Below are positions 14,332 through 34,004 of a DNA stretch of 64,000 nucleotides, piece by piece. The stretch spans positions 1,760,001 through 1,824,000 of the forward strand of contig NC_134680.1 of NCBI RefSeq assembly GCF_024713945.1, read 5' to 3'. Origin of the DNA: Dermatophagoides farinae (lineage: Eukaryota; Arthropoda; Arachnida; Sarcoptiformes; Pyroglyphidae). The notes under the pieces were generated by a model. That model did not search any database. It worked only from the letters and a program-made list of their open reading frames with translations, and was not told where the DNA came from. How positions within the stretch are numbered: the first letter of the stretch is position 1; the number at the start of each line of letters is the position of its first letter. A program made the translations under genes and the position numbers.

Positions 14332-14578
14332 ATGGAATTTCTAGTGAAAGAATAAAATTATAATTATTATCCCATAATTCTTTTCCCTTTGTTTGTTGCA
14401 GTTAAATATTTGCATTTTTATTATTATATGCACTCTGACATTGTATCCGTGGTGGATATATACACCAATGTATTCTCAGCAGGTAAAAGGTATTTGTGTT
14501 TTGCTGAAACTATTTCTGAAAACTTTTGGTGAAAAAAAACGATTAATAAAAAAAAGGTGATAAATAATTCAGTGAATC

Positions 14579-14609
<31 letters not shown>

Positions 14610-14770
14610 ACATAAAGAGAATAAAAATAGATAATGATGATGATGATGATAATGAGAATCAGTCATTTTATTGTGGTTCAATGACGGCCGGATTACCAAC
14701 ATATACCGGTCTTTGGGAAACAAAATTATGTTTTTCCGATGGAACAACAACAACAACAAATGATCATTGA
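14332..14770 (+). CDS. Candidate small spliced gene converging on the ABCC gene
   Basis: The clearest part is an 81-bp segment, 14402-14482, with an excellent acceptor (CCCTTTGTTTGTTGCAG) and a donor (CAG|GTAAAA). In phase 0 it encodes a membrane helix with two Trp: LNICIFIIICTLTLYPWW, then IYTPMYSQQ. A phase-0 acceptor at 14662 leads to SFYCGSMTAGLPTYTGLWET and KLCFSDG, then a stop at 14770. GLW followed by Cys after a first helix recalls the claudin-like first loop, but only weakly. A mini first exon, MEFL at 14332-14343 with donor GTGAAA, would fit. A second frame is also open through all three pieces, starting at ATG 14196 (MNENG then nine Gln). Plus-strand AATAAA sites at about 15033 and 15055 would end it tail to tail with the ABCC gene. 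Confidence 0.3.
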
Positions 14771-15163
14771 TGATGATGATGACGGCACACAAAGTTAATT
14801 GTGTGACTAATTTGGATTTACACGTTGTTTTGACGACCAAAATATATTTTTTTTTTCGAAAAAAAAAACAAAAATTTAGCTACTGAATATCAATATGCAA
14901 TATATTAATACTACAGAAACATTCTCATAAATATTTAAACACAGAAATGATTTGAAAACGAAACAGCAATATCATCTAAAATCAGTATAAAATGACAGAT
15001 TCAATTCAATTTAATAAGAAAATAAGGCACTTAATAAAATATAGATAGATATAAAATAAATATAACAAAGACAACGATAACCGAACAAATAACAATGGTT
15101 TACATGGTTAACATTAAAATATTATTGGGTCATTATTATTATTATTTTAATTATGATTAATTA

Positions 15164-23072
<7,909 letters not shown>

Positions 23073-23850
23073 TTCATTCAAAAAAAAAAAAAATGGGGAA
23101 CAATCACTTTTGTTTCGTATCAAAATATTATTATAGACAATGATGTTGATGATGATGATGATTATGATGATGATGACAAATCAAGGAAATCACTAGAAAA
23201 AAAACTATTAATGTCCATCAACCATACCAGTCAAAAAAAAAAAAAAACAAAAATAATGATAACCGGAGAATAATGGATAATTCTAATGATAATGTGATGA
23301 TGTGATTATTATGGCTGTAAAACAATAAAAAAATCAAATTATGATGATGAAAATAATCAATTCCACTAATAAAATTATCATCTATTTTTTGATGAATTCA
23401 AGTGTGTGTGCATATGATGATTGCAGATTCACTGGTTATTTATAAATAAATGAAAAATTTTTTCTCGCCAACAACTATCACAGAGACCGATTTAGAATCA
23501 AAAAATTATCCATCTTTATAGCTGTTAATTATCGATTATTATGTTATTGATGATAATATTAGTCAATCCTTGAATCCATTATTAATAAATTAATTGGATT
23601 GTCGACAATATAGCCATGATAATGATGATGATTTTTTTTTGTATTTTTTTTTTTTTAATTATGATTTCAATATACTCAAAATGATGAGACACAAGTGACA
23701 ACAAGATCAACAAGAAACGCCAAAAATCCTGGAGATATTATCATCATTAAATTGTTAAGAAAAAATTGAAAAGGTGATGGAGTGATATCAATAATAATCA
23801 TAATAATAATTTTATTTAGAGAAACCTCTATATCTTATCTTATATATTCA

Positions 23851-23889
23851 TTAAGACGCCTGTTTATGAGTAACTGTCGGGTTTGCACT
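23851..23889 (-). CDS. Possible terminal exon for the signal-peptide exon at 25451
   Basis: On the minus strand the acceptor CAATTGCAG is followed in phase 0 by SANPTVTHKQAS and TAA, and an AATAAA follows 35 bp later (23811-23816). Joined to the exon at 25451-25540 it would give a 42-residue secreted peptide across a 1.56-kb intron. This pairing is inferred from phase and signals only; intervening exons are possible. Confidence 0.2.
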   Translation of the reverse strand, partial: SANPTVTHKQAS

Positions 23890-24461
23890 CTGCAATTGTT
23901 GCATAAACTCTTGTATGAATTAATTTTATGATTCATTTATAATTTTTATCGGTACCATATAAATTTCAGATGCAAATTTATAATATTTGATGGATTAACT
24001 TGAGTGAGAAAAAAAAGCTAATCATCATCATCATCATCAAAATACGTTTATTCTGATAATAAACGTATATAATATAGAGGTTGACATTATGAAAATAATG
24101 ATTATGATCATCATCATCATCATCATCAAATTGTCACAATTTTGAACAATAAATTTTAATAATGATAATTTTGAATCAACGAAAGAATAAAAATGCTAAC
24201 TAAACTAAACTACTTAACAAAAATAAAAAGATGCGGAAAAAGAAAAGAGAAAAAAATTTGCATCCATTCAAAATGATCAACAACACTGGAAAAAAATATT
24301 GTCTGAACATTGTAATAAAAAACCCGTGCCCTAGACATTTGGCCTATTTGAAAATGTATATTATACATACAGCGATGATCATCATGAAGATGATGATGAT
24401 GATGATACGGATGTGATGACATCATTTATTTAAATTTTTATCATTTGACTTTTATTTGATT

Positions 24462-24494
<33 letters not shown>

Positions 24495-25450
24495 GATGAT
24501 TATGATTTTTTTTTCTATTTGCCGTTTTGTAAAGTTTACCGTAAGTAGGGTAAGTTCAAAATGAGAAAAAAAAAGTTCAAATAGTGACAAGTCTATCAAA
24601 CTTTTTTTTTCTGAAAAACGGAAAAAAACGGTTATCACTAAATTTTATCCGTTTTTTTTTTGACAAAATGACAAATGGAAATAAAGGGCTGTATATAAAA
24701 GTAGTAGTAGTTGTAATAGTAGTACAAAAACAAAAAAAAAAAAATTTGTCTTCCAAATATGGTGATGGTTTCTTTATTTTTCAGAATTTGTAAAAACTTT
24801 TTTCAAATTTTTTCTCCGTCATTTATTCAACATCGATCCAAGAAACTAAACCATTCTCTAAGTGCTATGAAGAAAAAGTTTAAAGTTGTTAGCCAATGAC
24901 AACGGCGATCAATTCTACAGAATGTGAATCAGAGATCTATAACATTTTGTTTCATTAATTTATAAGTTAATTGACAACAATTAATGTGAATAAGTAAATC
25001 ACTTTATGGTTATTATTATTATGAAGAGAATTTTCAACAATCACACACACACACACATAATTCCAATGATTCCATATGATTGAAAATGGTAATAGTATTA
25101 GTAAATTGGCATGCAATATTGCCATGGATTGCATCAAAGTTCTTTGCTTAAAGATTTTTTTTCTTCTTATTTTTTTTTTTTTTTTTGCTGCCTGAAATTA
25201 ATGTATTCCAATTTCGTCATTATCATCATTATTATCAGAGAGAACAAGTTTCAATTACCCCGAAAAAAATACACAGATTTTTCTTTGTTAAAAATCATTG
25301 AGTACATATCAAGTGCAACATAGGTACTTGACGATGATGATGATTGATTTGGAGATTGAAAACTGATTTTTTACGTTTCATAGAAAAAAAAATGAGATTT
25401 AATGACACAAAAAAATTGATTTTTGTTGTTGTTTTTGAAGTTGTACTTAC

Positions 25451-25540
25451 GGTTGTTGAGATTTTCATGCCAAACACATAAGTTAAATATTTAATTAATA
25501 GAAATAAGAAAAAAAAAGACAAATTCAAAGTTCGATTCAT
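25451..25540 (-). CDS. Candidate signal-peptide first exon
   Basis: ATG AAT CGA at 25540 opens 30 codons: a short polar start (MNRTLNLS), a 13-residue hydrophobic core (FFFLFLLIKYLTY), then VFG and MKISTT. It ends at a consensus donor, ACC|GTAAGT, in phase 0. The layout (n, h and c regions with a small residue at the presumed cleavage site) is that of a secreted-protein first exon. The local T-rich composition makes hydrophobic frames common, so the donor is the main support. Confidence 0.35.
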
Positions 25541-25668
25541 GATTTCTATGATTATTATTCTTGTAATGAATCAGACAAAAAAATTTTTTTTCATTTTCAT
25601 TTTCATTTTTCCACCCATATATTGGTCATTCATGATGATGATTCATGTATTTTTTTTTCATTAATTTA

Positions 25669-25869
25669 ATGGACCCAAAAGAATTGATTTCTATAATAAA
25701 ACATAGAAAAAAAATTCCAATTTCGATTTTTTTTGTACTGTTTCTGTTATCTTTTCTTAAATCATCAAGAAAAAAAAAGAAATATATAAAACTGTCACAT
25801 ATACATTATCTGTGTGAGACCATACTACGACAGATGATGATGACGATGATGATTATGTTTGAAAAGTAA
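25669..25869 (+). CDS. Small single-helix open frame or first exon
   Basis: ATG GAC CCA AAA in a good context (AATTTAATGG) opens MDPKELISIIKHRKKIPISI, a helix (FFVLFLLSF), a basic run, LSHIHYLCETILRQ, a Met-rich (ATG)n piece and FEK TAA. The end overlaps a donor-like AA|GTAAGA at 25867. The polar N terminus is more gene-like than most frames here, but no partner exon is evident. Confidence 0.2.
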   Translation: MDPKELISIIKHRKKIPISIFFVLFLLSFLKSSRKKKKYIKLSHIHYLCETILRQMMMTMMIMFEK

Positions 25870-25999
25870 GAGTGGTTTTTATATATAAATATTTTCGATG
25901 AAAAAAAACAACAACAACAACAGGGGGAAAAAGAAAAAACTCATAAGTCTTGTTTTTGTTTTTTTTTGTTGGGAGATAGAAAGAATCATTTCGTTCCAA

Positions 26000-28900
26000 A
26001 ATAATCAACAATCAATAAATTGATGATAGCTTGACCAAATTAGCGTTTTTTTTATATTCGGTAAAAAAACAAAATGCCAGCATATTTTTTTTCTTTTTTT
26101 TTTGGTCAATAAAAAAAAACAAACGAAAAATTGGAAAAAAAATAAAATTAAATGAAAATGAATGTGAAAGAAAACAAAACAAAAAAATTTTTTTTTTTTT
26201 AATGTTCCAAATCGTCATAAAATGTACCCAAATAAATATGTGTATATGTTGCCGACTTATTTCATTATTTTCATTTATATTTATTATATTGTCTTATGGT
26301 TTCCTGGGCTATCCATGAATGATGATGCCATTTCCTGTATTGTGTTTATGTTTACAAATAACATCCAGACATTAATAGTAGTAGTAGTAGTAGTGGCCAA
26401 TAACAACGAAAAAAAGAAGAAGAAATGAAATCTTTTAGGGTTTAAGAGAAGAAAAAAAAACACATTACCCGCATCTTATATCTTAAGTGTGTGTGTGTGT
26501 GATAGTAACACTTTATAATAATGATGATGGACATTTATTTTTTCTTTTCGTGAAAACAGTGATATAGTGAAAATTAAATTAAAAAAAAATGATAAAATAA
26601 ACAAATTCTAGCTTATAAACGACGATCATCATTATCATCTGATCAGATTATCGTGTTAAATGATCGTTAAATTTTTTTTTATCTATTCCGTCAAATAAAA
26701 AAAATCACACACAACACAAGTGACAATCCACTTTTTGTGTCGTCGATAATAATCATACTTGACTGATGGATACATAGTTTAGGCGCCAATTTCATTTTTT
26801 TGTCGTTTTCTTTTCATTTTTTTTTTTTTTTTTTGGTTTGTTCTGTTCTAGTGCAAATATCTATCTATAGTAAAAGTGTGTGTGTGTGTGTGTGCAGATA
26901 TTTATTAAAATGATGACAATAATGATGTAATAGACCAGAAAAGAGGCCATAGGCAAAACATAATATATATGTGTGTGTGTGTGTTTGTGTTCTATATATA
27001 GATATGGTGACAAATAATAAACATGAATAACAAAATCAAATCAACATGAACCAGAACATTCACCAGAAAGAAATATAGAAATTAAAAACGTTGAAAATAC
27101 CATCATCATCATCTTGGATGAAGAAGGAACAAGAACAAGTAAAAAAAAATGAAAGAATCAAACAAATATTTGAACAACAACCAGTATAGCCATTAGAATA
27201 ATATTTGAAAGAAAAGAAGACCAAAAAATAAAAGATACATAGAAAAACCCGAAAAAAAGGAAAGAAAAACACGAATTGATGATGATGAGAAGTAGTAATG
27301 TAATATAGTATACAACCATTGCATCACAAATGAATTATTGCACTTGAATTATTCACACACACACACACATACACATGGTTTGAATTTGTCGTTTATTTTT
27401 TTTTTTCTCTTGTTTTGTTAATTTTTCTATGTCTGTGTACAATGTTCGTATGTCCATCCAATAGTATATAAGATGTTGATGGTGCTTAGATAGCCAAACG
27501 AAGCGAAAAGTTTGGTCCTGGTCCTGGTCAACATGGGGATGATGATGAAATAAAACCAAACAAAAACGAAAAAATCAGAAAAAAGTAACAACTTGTACCA
27601 TCTAAGAGACTTTGTTTTTTATTGTCCAGGCATAGTTTTTTTTTATTATCTATCTATGGGTCTCTTTTTATACGCACAATAATTACAATTTGATCTGATT
27701 CTTTTTCTTGTTGTTGATGATGATGATGATGATGAAAGACATCATCGATTATGTTATTGGTGGTATTTTTCCATTGATTCAATCGATTATCTCACCAAAT
27801 AATAATAATAATAATAATTATCAATAATGATAATTATCATCATCAATAACCATTTTCATTGCAACAACAGCAACAAAAAACTATTGAAGCACTTTGCTTT
27901 TATTTATCATGAAAGTTGAGACATTTGAATCAATGGAAAATTTCTTACATTTTTCCCTTGATTTTCCATCATTATTTTATTCATTCATTTTTTTTAGATT
28001 ATATTCATTGTTGAAATTTGTTGTGCAAAATCATCAAAAAGAATATGAAAAAAAAACCTTAACGAGAATTGAATTTATTGTTGTTGTTGTTGCTACTTCT
28101 GATGGTTACAAAATGAAATGATCATTCATCAAAGTAAATGTGCCCGAAGAAAGAAAAAAAAAGAATAAACCATGTAGGATATATGCCGGCTACTATTCTT
28201 TCTTTTTTTTCGTATTTGTTGATGATAGATTTCCATTAAAAGATATAAGACTCTTTATGTTAGAAAAATCAAACACAACAATAACCAGTGAGAATGGCAA
28301 CATTTTATCAACTCTATATCATCAAACATTGAAAGTTCCAATTATATACAAGAATCAATTATAAAAATACAGAATATCTAGAAATACAAACATGAGTAGA
28401 AATAGCTTAAATGTGATGTTTTTCTATTTCAACACTTTACTATACTACTGGTCATTTTTAACAAGAATAAGAATCAACCAATATAACCAAAAAAAAATTC
28501 TGCCATGATAAGCACAATATATAAACACATCACATGCAGAATTGTTATATGTGTATTTCGACAAACAACTAAGAAACTTCTAATAATAAAAAAGTTTTCA
28601 ACTACAACAACAACAACAACAAAAAAACGGGAAAAAATCGGGTCAATTTCATCAATCCATCCATTCATTTATCTATTTCAAACATACATAAAACATTCAA
28701 TGACGCTGCTGCTGCTGCTGCCGCATCTCAAACACCATTTATCGTCACTTGATATGTGTTATGATCAAGACTTATGTCAAACATATAGAGAGAAAGAGAG
28801 AAAAAACATCTGGTCAACAAGCGGGTGATGGTGGTCAGTATATACAATTCAAAACAAAACAAAACAAAACAAAACAAAAAAAAGAAAGAAAGAAAAAAAT

Positions 28901-29845
28901 TTGAATTCTGTAAATAGATTTTGCATCATCATCTTTCTAACTCATATATATTGATGATGAAGATGTTTGATTGTAAATCGAAATTGTATTGCAAGAAAAA
29001 ATCCTTCACAAAAGAATCGCCCATCCAGCAGTCACCAACCAACCAACCAACCACCCACCACATCCATTTGCCATTTCCGCATAATGATCATTATCATCAA
29101 AAAAAAAGAGAGAGAATATCACAAAATCAATCGATAAATAAATATACAGAGAGATAGAGAGAAAGTGTAAATCTCTGGTTATTATTATCATTATTATAAC
29201 TGTGATTTGGGTCGAATATTTGAAAACATTTGAAACATTGAGAAAAATCTTATCCAAAGCTTATCATCATCATCATCATCATGTTTGGATGGATCATTTT
29301 ATTGATATTCTTCTGGAAAAAAATCTGAACGATCATTTCTAATTTTTTTTTTTCATTTTTCGCTACTGCTCTCAACCATGTTAGATTAGTCAATGGACCG
29401 ACCGCCAGTGTTGAAGCTTAATTTTTTTTTTTACTTTGGTTGCTATTTTTCATATCATTCAAACACGAATTGTGCGGAAAACATTCATCCAACATTCAAT
29501 TCTAACAATAATGATGACAATAGAGAGAGAAAAAAAAATATACTAATTGAACTATTGGTTTTTTTTTTTGGTTTTCACTACAAATATGAAGAATCAAACA
29601 ATAGAAAGAAAGAAACCGACATACCAAAAAAAAATTCAAACAAATCGATAATGTTGTTGTTTTGTATGAGAAAAAAATATACCATATTATAATGACAGGA
29701 TATATAGAGAATAGAAAAAAAAACATTGGTGCGACATGCACACACACACACATATTCAGCTATTATCACGATCATGAAAAATGATTTTCAGAAAATATTA
29801 TTATTATTCATTATAAATTTTCATCGTTTTTTTTCATATTTATTC

Positions 29846-29878
<33 letters not shown>

Positions 29879-31906
29879 GAAAGAATAACAATACGGAATG
29901 AAAGAATAACACGAACCATAATGTTTCACATTTGTCGTTTTGTCAATGAATGTTATCCAAAGAATAAAAAAAAAAAAACTTTGATGTATGTGAATTTCGG
30001 AACAATGATAGTGGCAGGCTAAGATTGGTACTGGAAAATGGAGAGACAGAATTTTTTTTTTTTTTTTTTTTGATTCAACCATACGACGTCATAATCATTT
30101 GGTTAGTAATGATTCATGTATGTGAAGTATTCTGGGGATGATGGTGGTGGCTGCAAAAAAAAAAAAACTTTTTTTTTTATAGAAATTCATCCGGCATTTT
30201 TCATAGTCATTCTTAGTCGTTTTCTTTTTCTCTAGTTTTGGTTTAATCTAATCTATTTTTCTTTAGTCGCTCATCAACATGAGACAAACTTATCCGAAAT
30301 GGTCCATTTTATCTGGAACAACAAAGATTAAAAACAGCGACGACGACAAAGACCAATGATGATGAATAATTGGCCAAAAAAAAAAAAGATTTCTTTCTCT
30401 CTTTGCTGTTGTCAATGTCAATGGATCAGCCAACACAACAACAACTATAGTGAAAGCAGGAAAAAAAATAGAAATCAGAAACAATTCCGATTGCGATTCA
30501 TGAGATAAAGTTGATATTGTCGTTTGTTTGTCAAAAAAAAGGGAGAATTGTAATCGCTAAGAATTATAGACAAAAAAAATATGAAGATATTGAGAATCAA
30601 TCAATCGATTCGATCGAATGATGATGATGATGGTCAAAATGTAAAATGGAATCGATCGAAAATAGGACCGAATATAAATGATTGTATCATATTGGTACAA
30701 ACATATAATATATAAAAAAGTTTTAAAACAAAAATGGTTTGTTTTGTTTGATTTTTTTTTTCGAATGAGATTTTAATTTTATTTTTTCACTTGATTCTTT
30801 TCCATTTTTTTTCGGAAAAAAAATCTTTTGTTCTTTATTACAATCTTGAACGATTGAAGATTTAAGAGATTTATGAATTTATTTTGCAGAATGAAGAAAC
30901 GACAACAACAACAAAAACAACGACAAAAAAAATGGATTTGTGTGAAGAAAAATAAACAATAAAAAATAAAAATAAAAATTGAAACAAAATGTAATGAATC
31001 CAATGGATTTGGATTTTTGTTTCTGGACAAATATTTAAAAAAAAAATCTCAATCTGTATGATATATATGGCCAAAATGAAAAGAATGGATGAAAAGAATT
31101 GTTGAAAAAATAATAATAACTATGATGAGAATGTGTGAGAAAAATCTGAAACAAGAATTTATATAAAAGGTGTGTGTGTGTGTGTGTGTGTGTGTATTAC
31201 ATTTCATCACCTTTTTGTTATTTGTTTGTTGAAAATATATTATTAAATTAAAACGCAAAAGAATATCTCTTTCCATTTATATTTAGTTCTCGTCCATCTC
31301 TCAATTGTCGTCGTCGTCGTCGTCGTTGTCGTTGTTATTATTATTTTATTTAAGAAACCAAAAAAAATTACGTGAACTGAGAACCAGGAATAATATCCCT
31401 TTTCACAACACACATGGCTGTTTTAGTGTGTAAACACTGACTGTGTTTGTTGTTTATTTGTATCCAGAATACAAAAAACTAAAACTAAAACTAAAAAAAT
31501 TGAATGAAATTGAAACGAAAATCTCGAAATTTATTAGTTGTTTTTCTTTTTCTATTCGTTGTTAGTTTTATAAAGATAAAACTTTTGTTGTTGATTTTGG
31601 CTGAACTTTATTTTAGTGATAAAAACAAAAAACAAAATCTATATAAATTGAAAAGACGAAATACTTTCCTGTTGTTGTTTTTTGTTTTTTGTTGTTGTTG
31701 TTCAGCGGTAAACAGAAAAAAAATGGTTTCGATAAACTGCTTTGTAACTCAACAATAGAAGAATAGATCCAAAAATATAATTGTAACAAAAAAAATACAC
31801 TAATAATAGTGGATCGACCGGATAGGAATTTCCGGTTTCAGTTTTGTTTCACATTTTTTTTCTCCATTTCTACCAATGCTGCTGATGCTGTTGGATCAGG
31901 CGGTTT
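26000..31906. other. Gene-poor stretch
   Basis: Low-complexity DNA with (CA/GT)n, (AAAAC)n at about 28851-28880, (CCAA)n at about 29036-29052 and many homopolymers. Open frames of 60-100 codons occur (for example 29393-29692 plus and 31504-31758 plus), but none has decisive support. Confidence 0.55.
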
Positions 31907-32086
31907 TTATTTTTTTTTTTTTTTTTTTTTGGTAACATCCAAATCATCTATATCCGATATTCGATCAGCGATATAGTTGTAGCTGTTTGTGTGTCGAACG
32001 CACATTTCTATCTCTCTCTTGTCCTCTCGGTCGTTTTTCTTTTTTTCGGTAATTGAAAACATCAATTCTCTATTTTTTTTTTTCAT
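31907..32086 (-). CDS. Charged small open frame ending in polyLys
   Basis: The 59-codon frame from ATG 32086 is unusually hydrophilic: MKKKNRELMFSITEKKKN, DREDKREIEMCVRHT, NSYNYIADRISDIDDLDV, then eight residues TKKKKKKK and TAA made from a 21-base A run. The charge comes partly from a purine-rich strand (complement of CTCTCTCTTGTCCTCTC), so it may be compositional. The NYIADRISDIDDLDV part is not a repeat. Confidence 0.22.
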   Translation of the reverse strand: MKKKNRELMFSITEKKKNDREDKREIEMCVRHTNSYNYIADRISDIDDLDVTKKKKKKK

Positions 32087-33554
32087 TGCCCGTTTTTTTT
32101 TTCATTATAACCAACTACTAGACTAACTAACTAACTAACTAGATTTTCTGGTTCGAATAATGTGAAAATATCCTAACCCTCACACATACATAGTTTATTA
32201 TTCGAAATATATAAATGGGAATACATGAACCAGTTAAACACACTGGACAGCTTCTCATCATCATCATCATCATCATCATCAGTGAATTGAATTGAATGAC
32301 TGTATTAGTGAAAAATGGACAAAAGTGAAATATAACTAAATAACCCAACACACACACACACACACTTACAGAACAATAAGGATCACTATATCTATCTTAT
32401 TACTATTTAAAAATAAACGTCAGAGATTCAAGTATGTGATATCATGATGATGATGATGATTCTAGAATAGTTTGGCTATGTGGAATGAAATGAAATGAAA
32501 TCAAAGGAAACGAAACCGACATAATAGTTCAGATCGTCGTCGGTTCTCTTTTCCTCTTGCCATACAAACACAGTAATGGTGATGGTGTGGCGTGTAAATG
32601 TGCACAATGTGAAAACACTAAGCAAAGAATAAAACCCCCGCCAATTCTAGAATGAATCAAGAAAGAACATTGAAAAAATAAAAAGAATCAACCATATCAA
32701 ACACGGCGAAGCAGCAGTAGTTAGTTTGATGAAAAACGATTGCTCAATTTATCTTGGCAGTAGAATCTTGTGTGTTTGGAACATTGTGTTATTCTGTATG
32801 ATGCTTTTTCATTGAAACAGTGTAAATTTGTAGGAAGAAAAAAATTTAAGTTTGGCCAGAATGCTGCCACCACCACCACCACAATCTTCATCATTATCGG
32901 ACAATGATTTTGAAACATCAATTGATAGTCCAATAAAATTCTGACCAAATTCTATGATAATTTTTTATATGAGACAGAATGTTTTTCTTGTTACAATTTG
33001 TTGAAGTGTTGTTGTTGGTGTTGTCAAAGAATGATGACATGAAACAAAAACAACAAAACAGAAAAATATAACTTCAAGTGTTAGGGATCATTATTTTCCA
33101 ATAAAATAATATAATATCATCATCATCATCATCAATGGGCCATTTTGATTTTGTCACAAATTCATTTGATTCCTAAATAATCATTACATTGTTTTTATTT
33201 TTTGTGTTTCTACTTTTGATGATGATGATAATAGGGTTGGAAATTACTTTTGAATAGTATGAATGAGGGTGTTTTGTTTTTTCTGTGTTCAATATATAGG
33301 AGAAAAAACCAAATCGAATTGTTCGTTATCTTTATGCTTGAAATGATCTGAACGACTTTGATCCTGGAATCACCAATATTCTGTGATGAACGAACTGAAA
33401 TTGACCAACGAGAATAAAATCGAATAACTTTAAAAGAGAAAAAAAAACAATTTTATTATTTGAAAATTGAAAAATTTGAAATCAATATCAACAACCAATT
33501 GAGCAATTTGAAATCACAAAATTCGAAGTAGAATCATTTGATGTTTTTTTTTCT

Positions 33555-34004
33555 TCAGTCATTTTCCTTGTTGTTTTCGATTTGTTTTTCTGATTGTGAT
33601 TCTTCGTCACTGTGTACATCGCCAGTCAATTGGTCTATTTCGTTTTTGAATTGTTCAAACTTTTCAACTTCTAACAATAGTTGTCTATTGTATTGTAAAT
33701 GTAGTTGTAATTCTTCCTGTAGCTCTTCATTTCGATCAAATATTCGTTCCAATTGATTGCGTAGTTGTTCATTAAAATTCTTGACTTCACCAATCGAATA
33801 TTGATGTTGTTGGCCATTGTTGTGGTGATGGTCATCGACATTCAATTTTTGTTTATTATCACAGCCAACAAAAGTGTTGGTTGTGGATCGATTATCATTA
33901 TCTTCATCGAAAAACTTTGACAATAATCTTGATACTTGTGATCGAATATCATCACGGGTATCATTGTCATTGTCGATTGTTTCCTTCTCATTCAACAATG
34001 ACAT
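33555..34004 (-). CDS. Small coiled-coil protein, unknown function
   Basis: Single-exon open frame of 149 codons, not recognised as a known family. The start MSLLNEKE has a good context (GCTAAAATGTC). Residues 1-40 are acidic with a short amphipathic piece (DIRSQVSRLLSKFF). Residues 41-70 are polar with a His run. Residues 71-127 form a long predicted coiled coil (VKNFNEQLRNQLERIF, NEELQEELQLHLQ, LLLEVEKFEQF). The tail is acidic, ending KENND plus TGA. This charged Glu/Gln/Lys composition is hard to get by chance in T-rich DNA and the frame is not built on microsatellites. An AATAAA on the minus strand lies about 100 bp past the stop (33452-33457). A scaffold or tether role would be only a guess. 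Confidence 0.65.
   Translation of the reverse strand: MSLLNEKETIDNDNDTRDDIRSQVSRLLSKFFDEDNDNRSTTNTFVGCDNKQKLNVDDHHHNNGQQHQYSIGEVKNFNEQLRNQLERIFDRNEELQEELQLHLQYNRQLLLEVEKFEQFKNEIDQLTGDVHSDEESQSEKQIENNKEND

Noticed and set aside
26222-26428. Hydrophobic two-helix-like frame
   Set aside because: T-rich DNA gives Phe/Ile/Leu/Tyr runs by chance. There is no acceptor, and the neighbouring frame is equally open and hydrophobic.
32119-32160. GGTTCGAA-like tRNA B-box
   Set aside because: No A-box at the right spacing and no foldable acceptor stem. The same holds for the GGTTCGAA at 62202.
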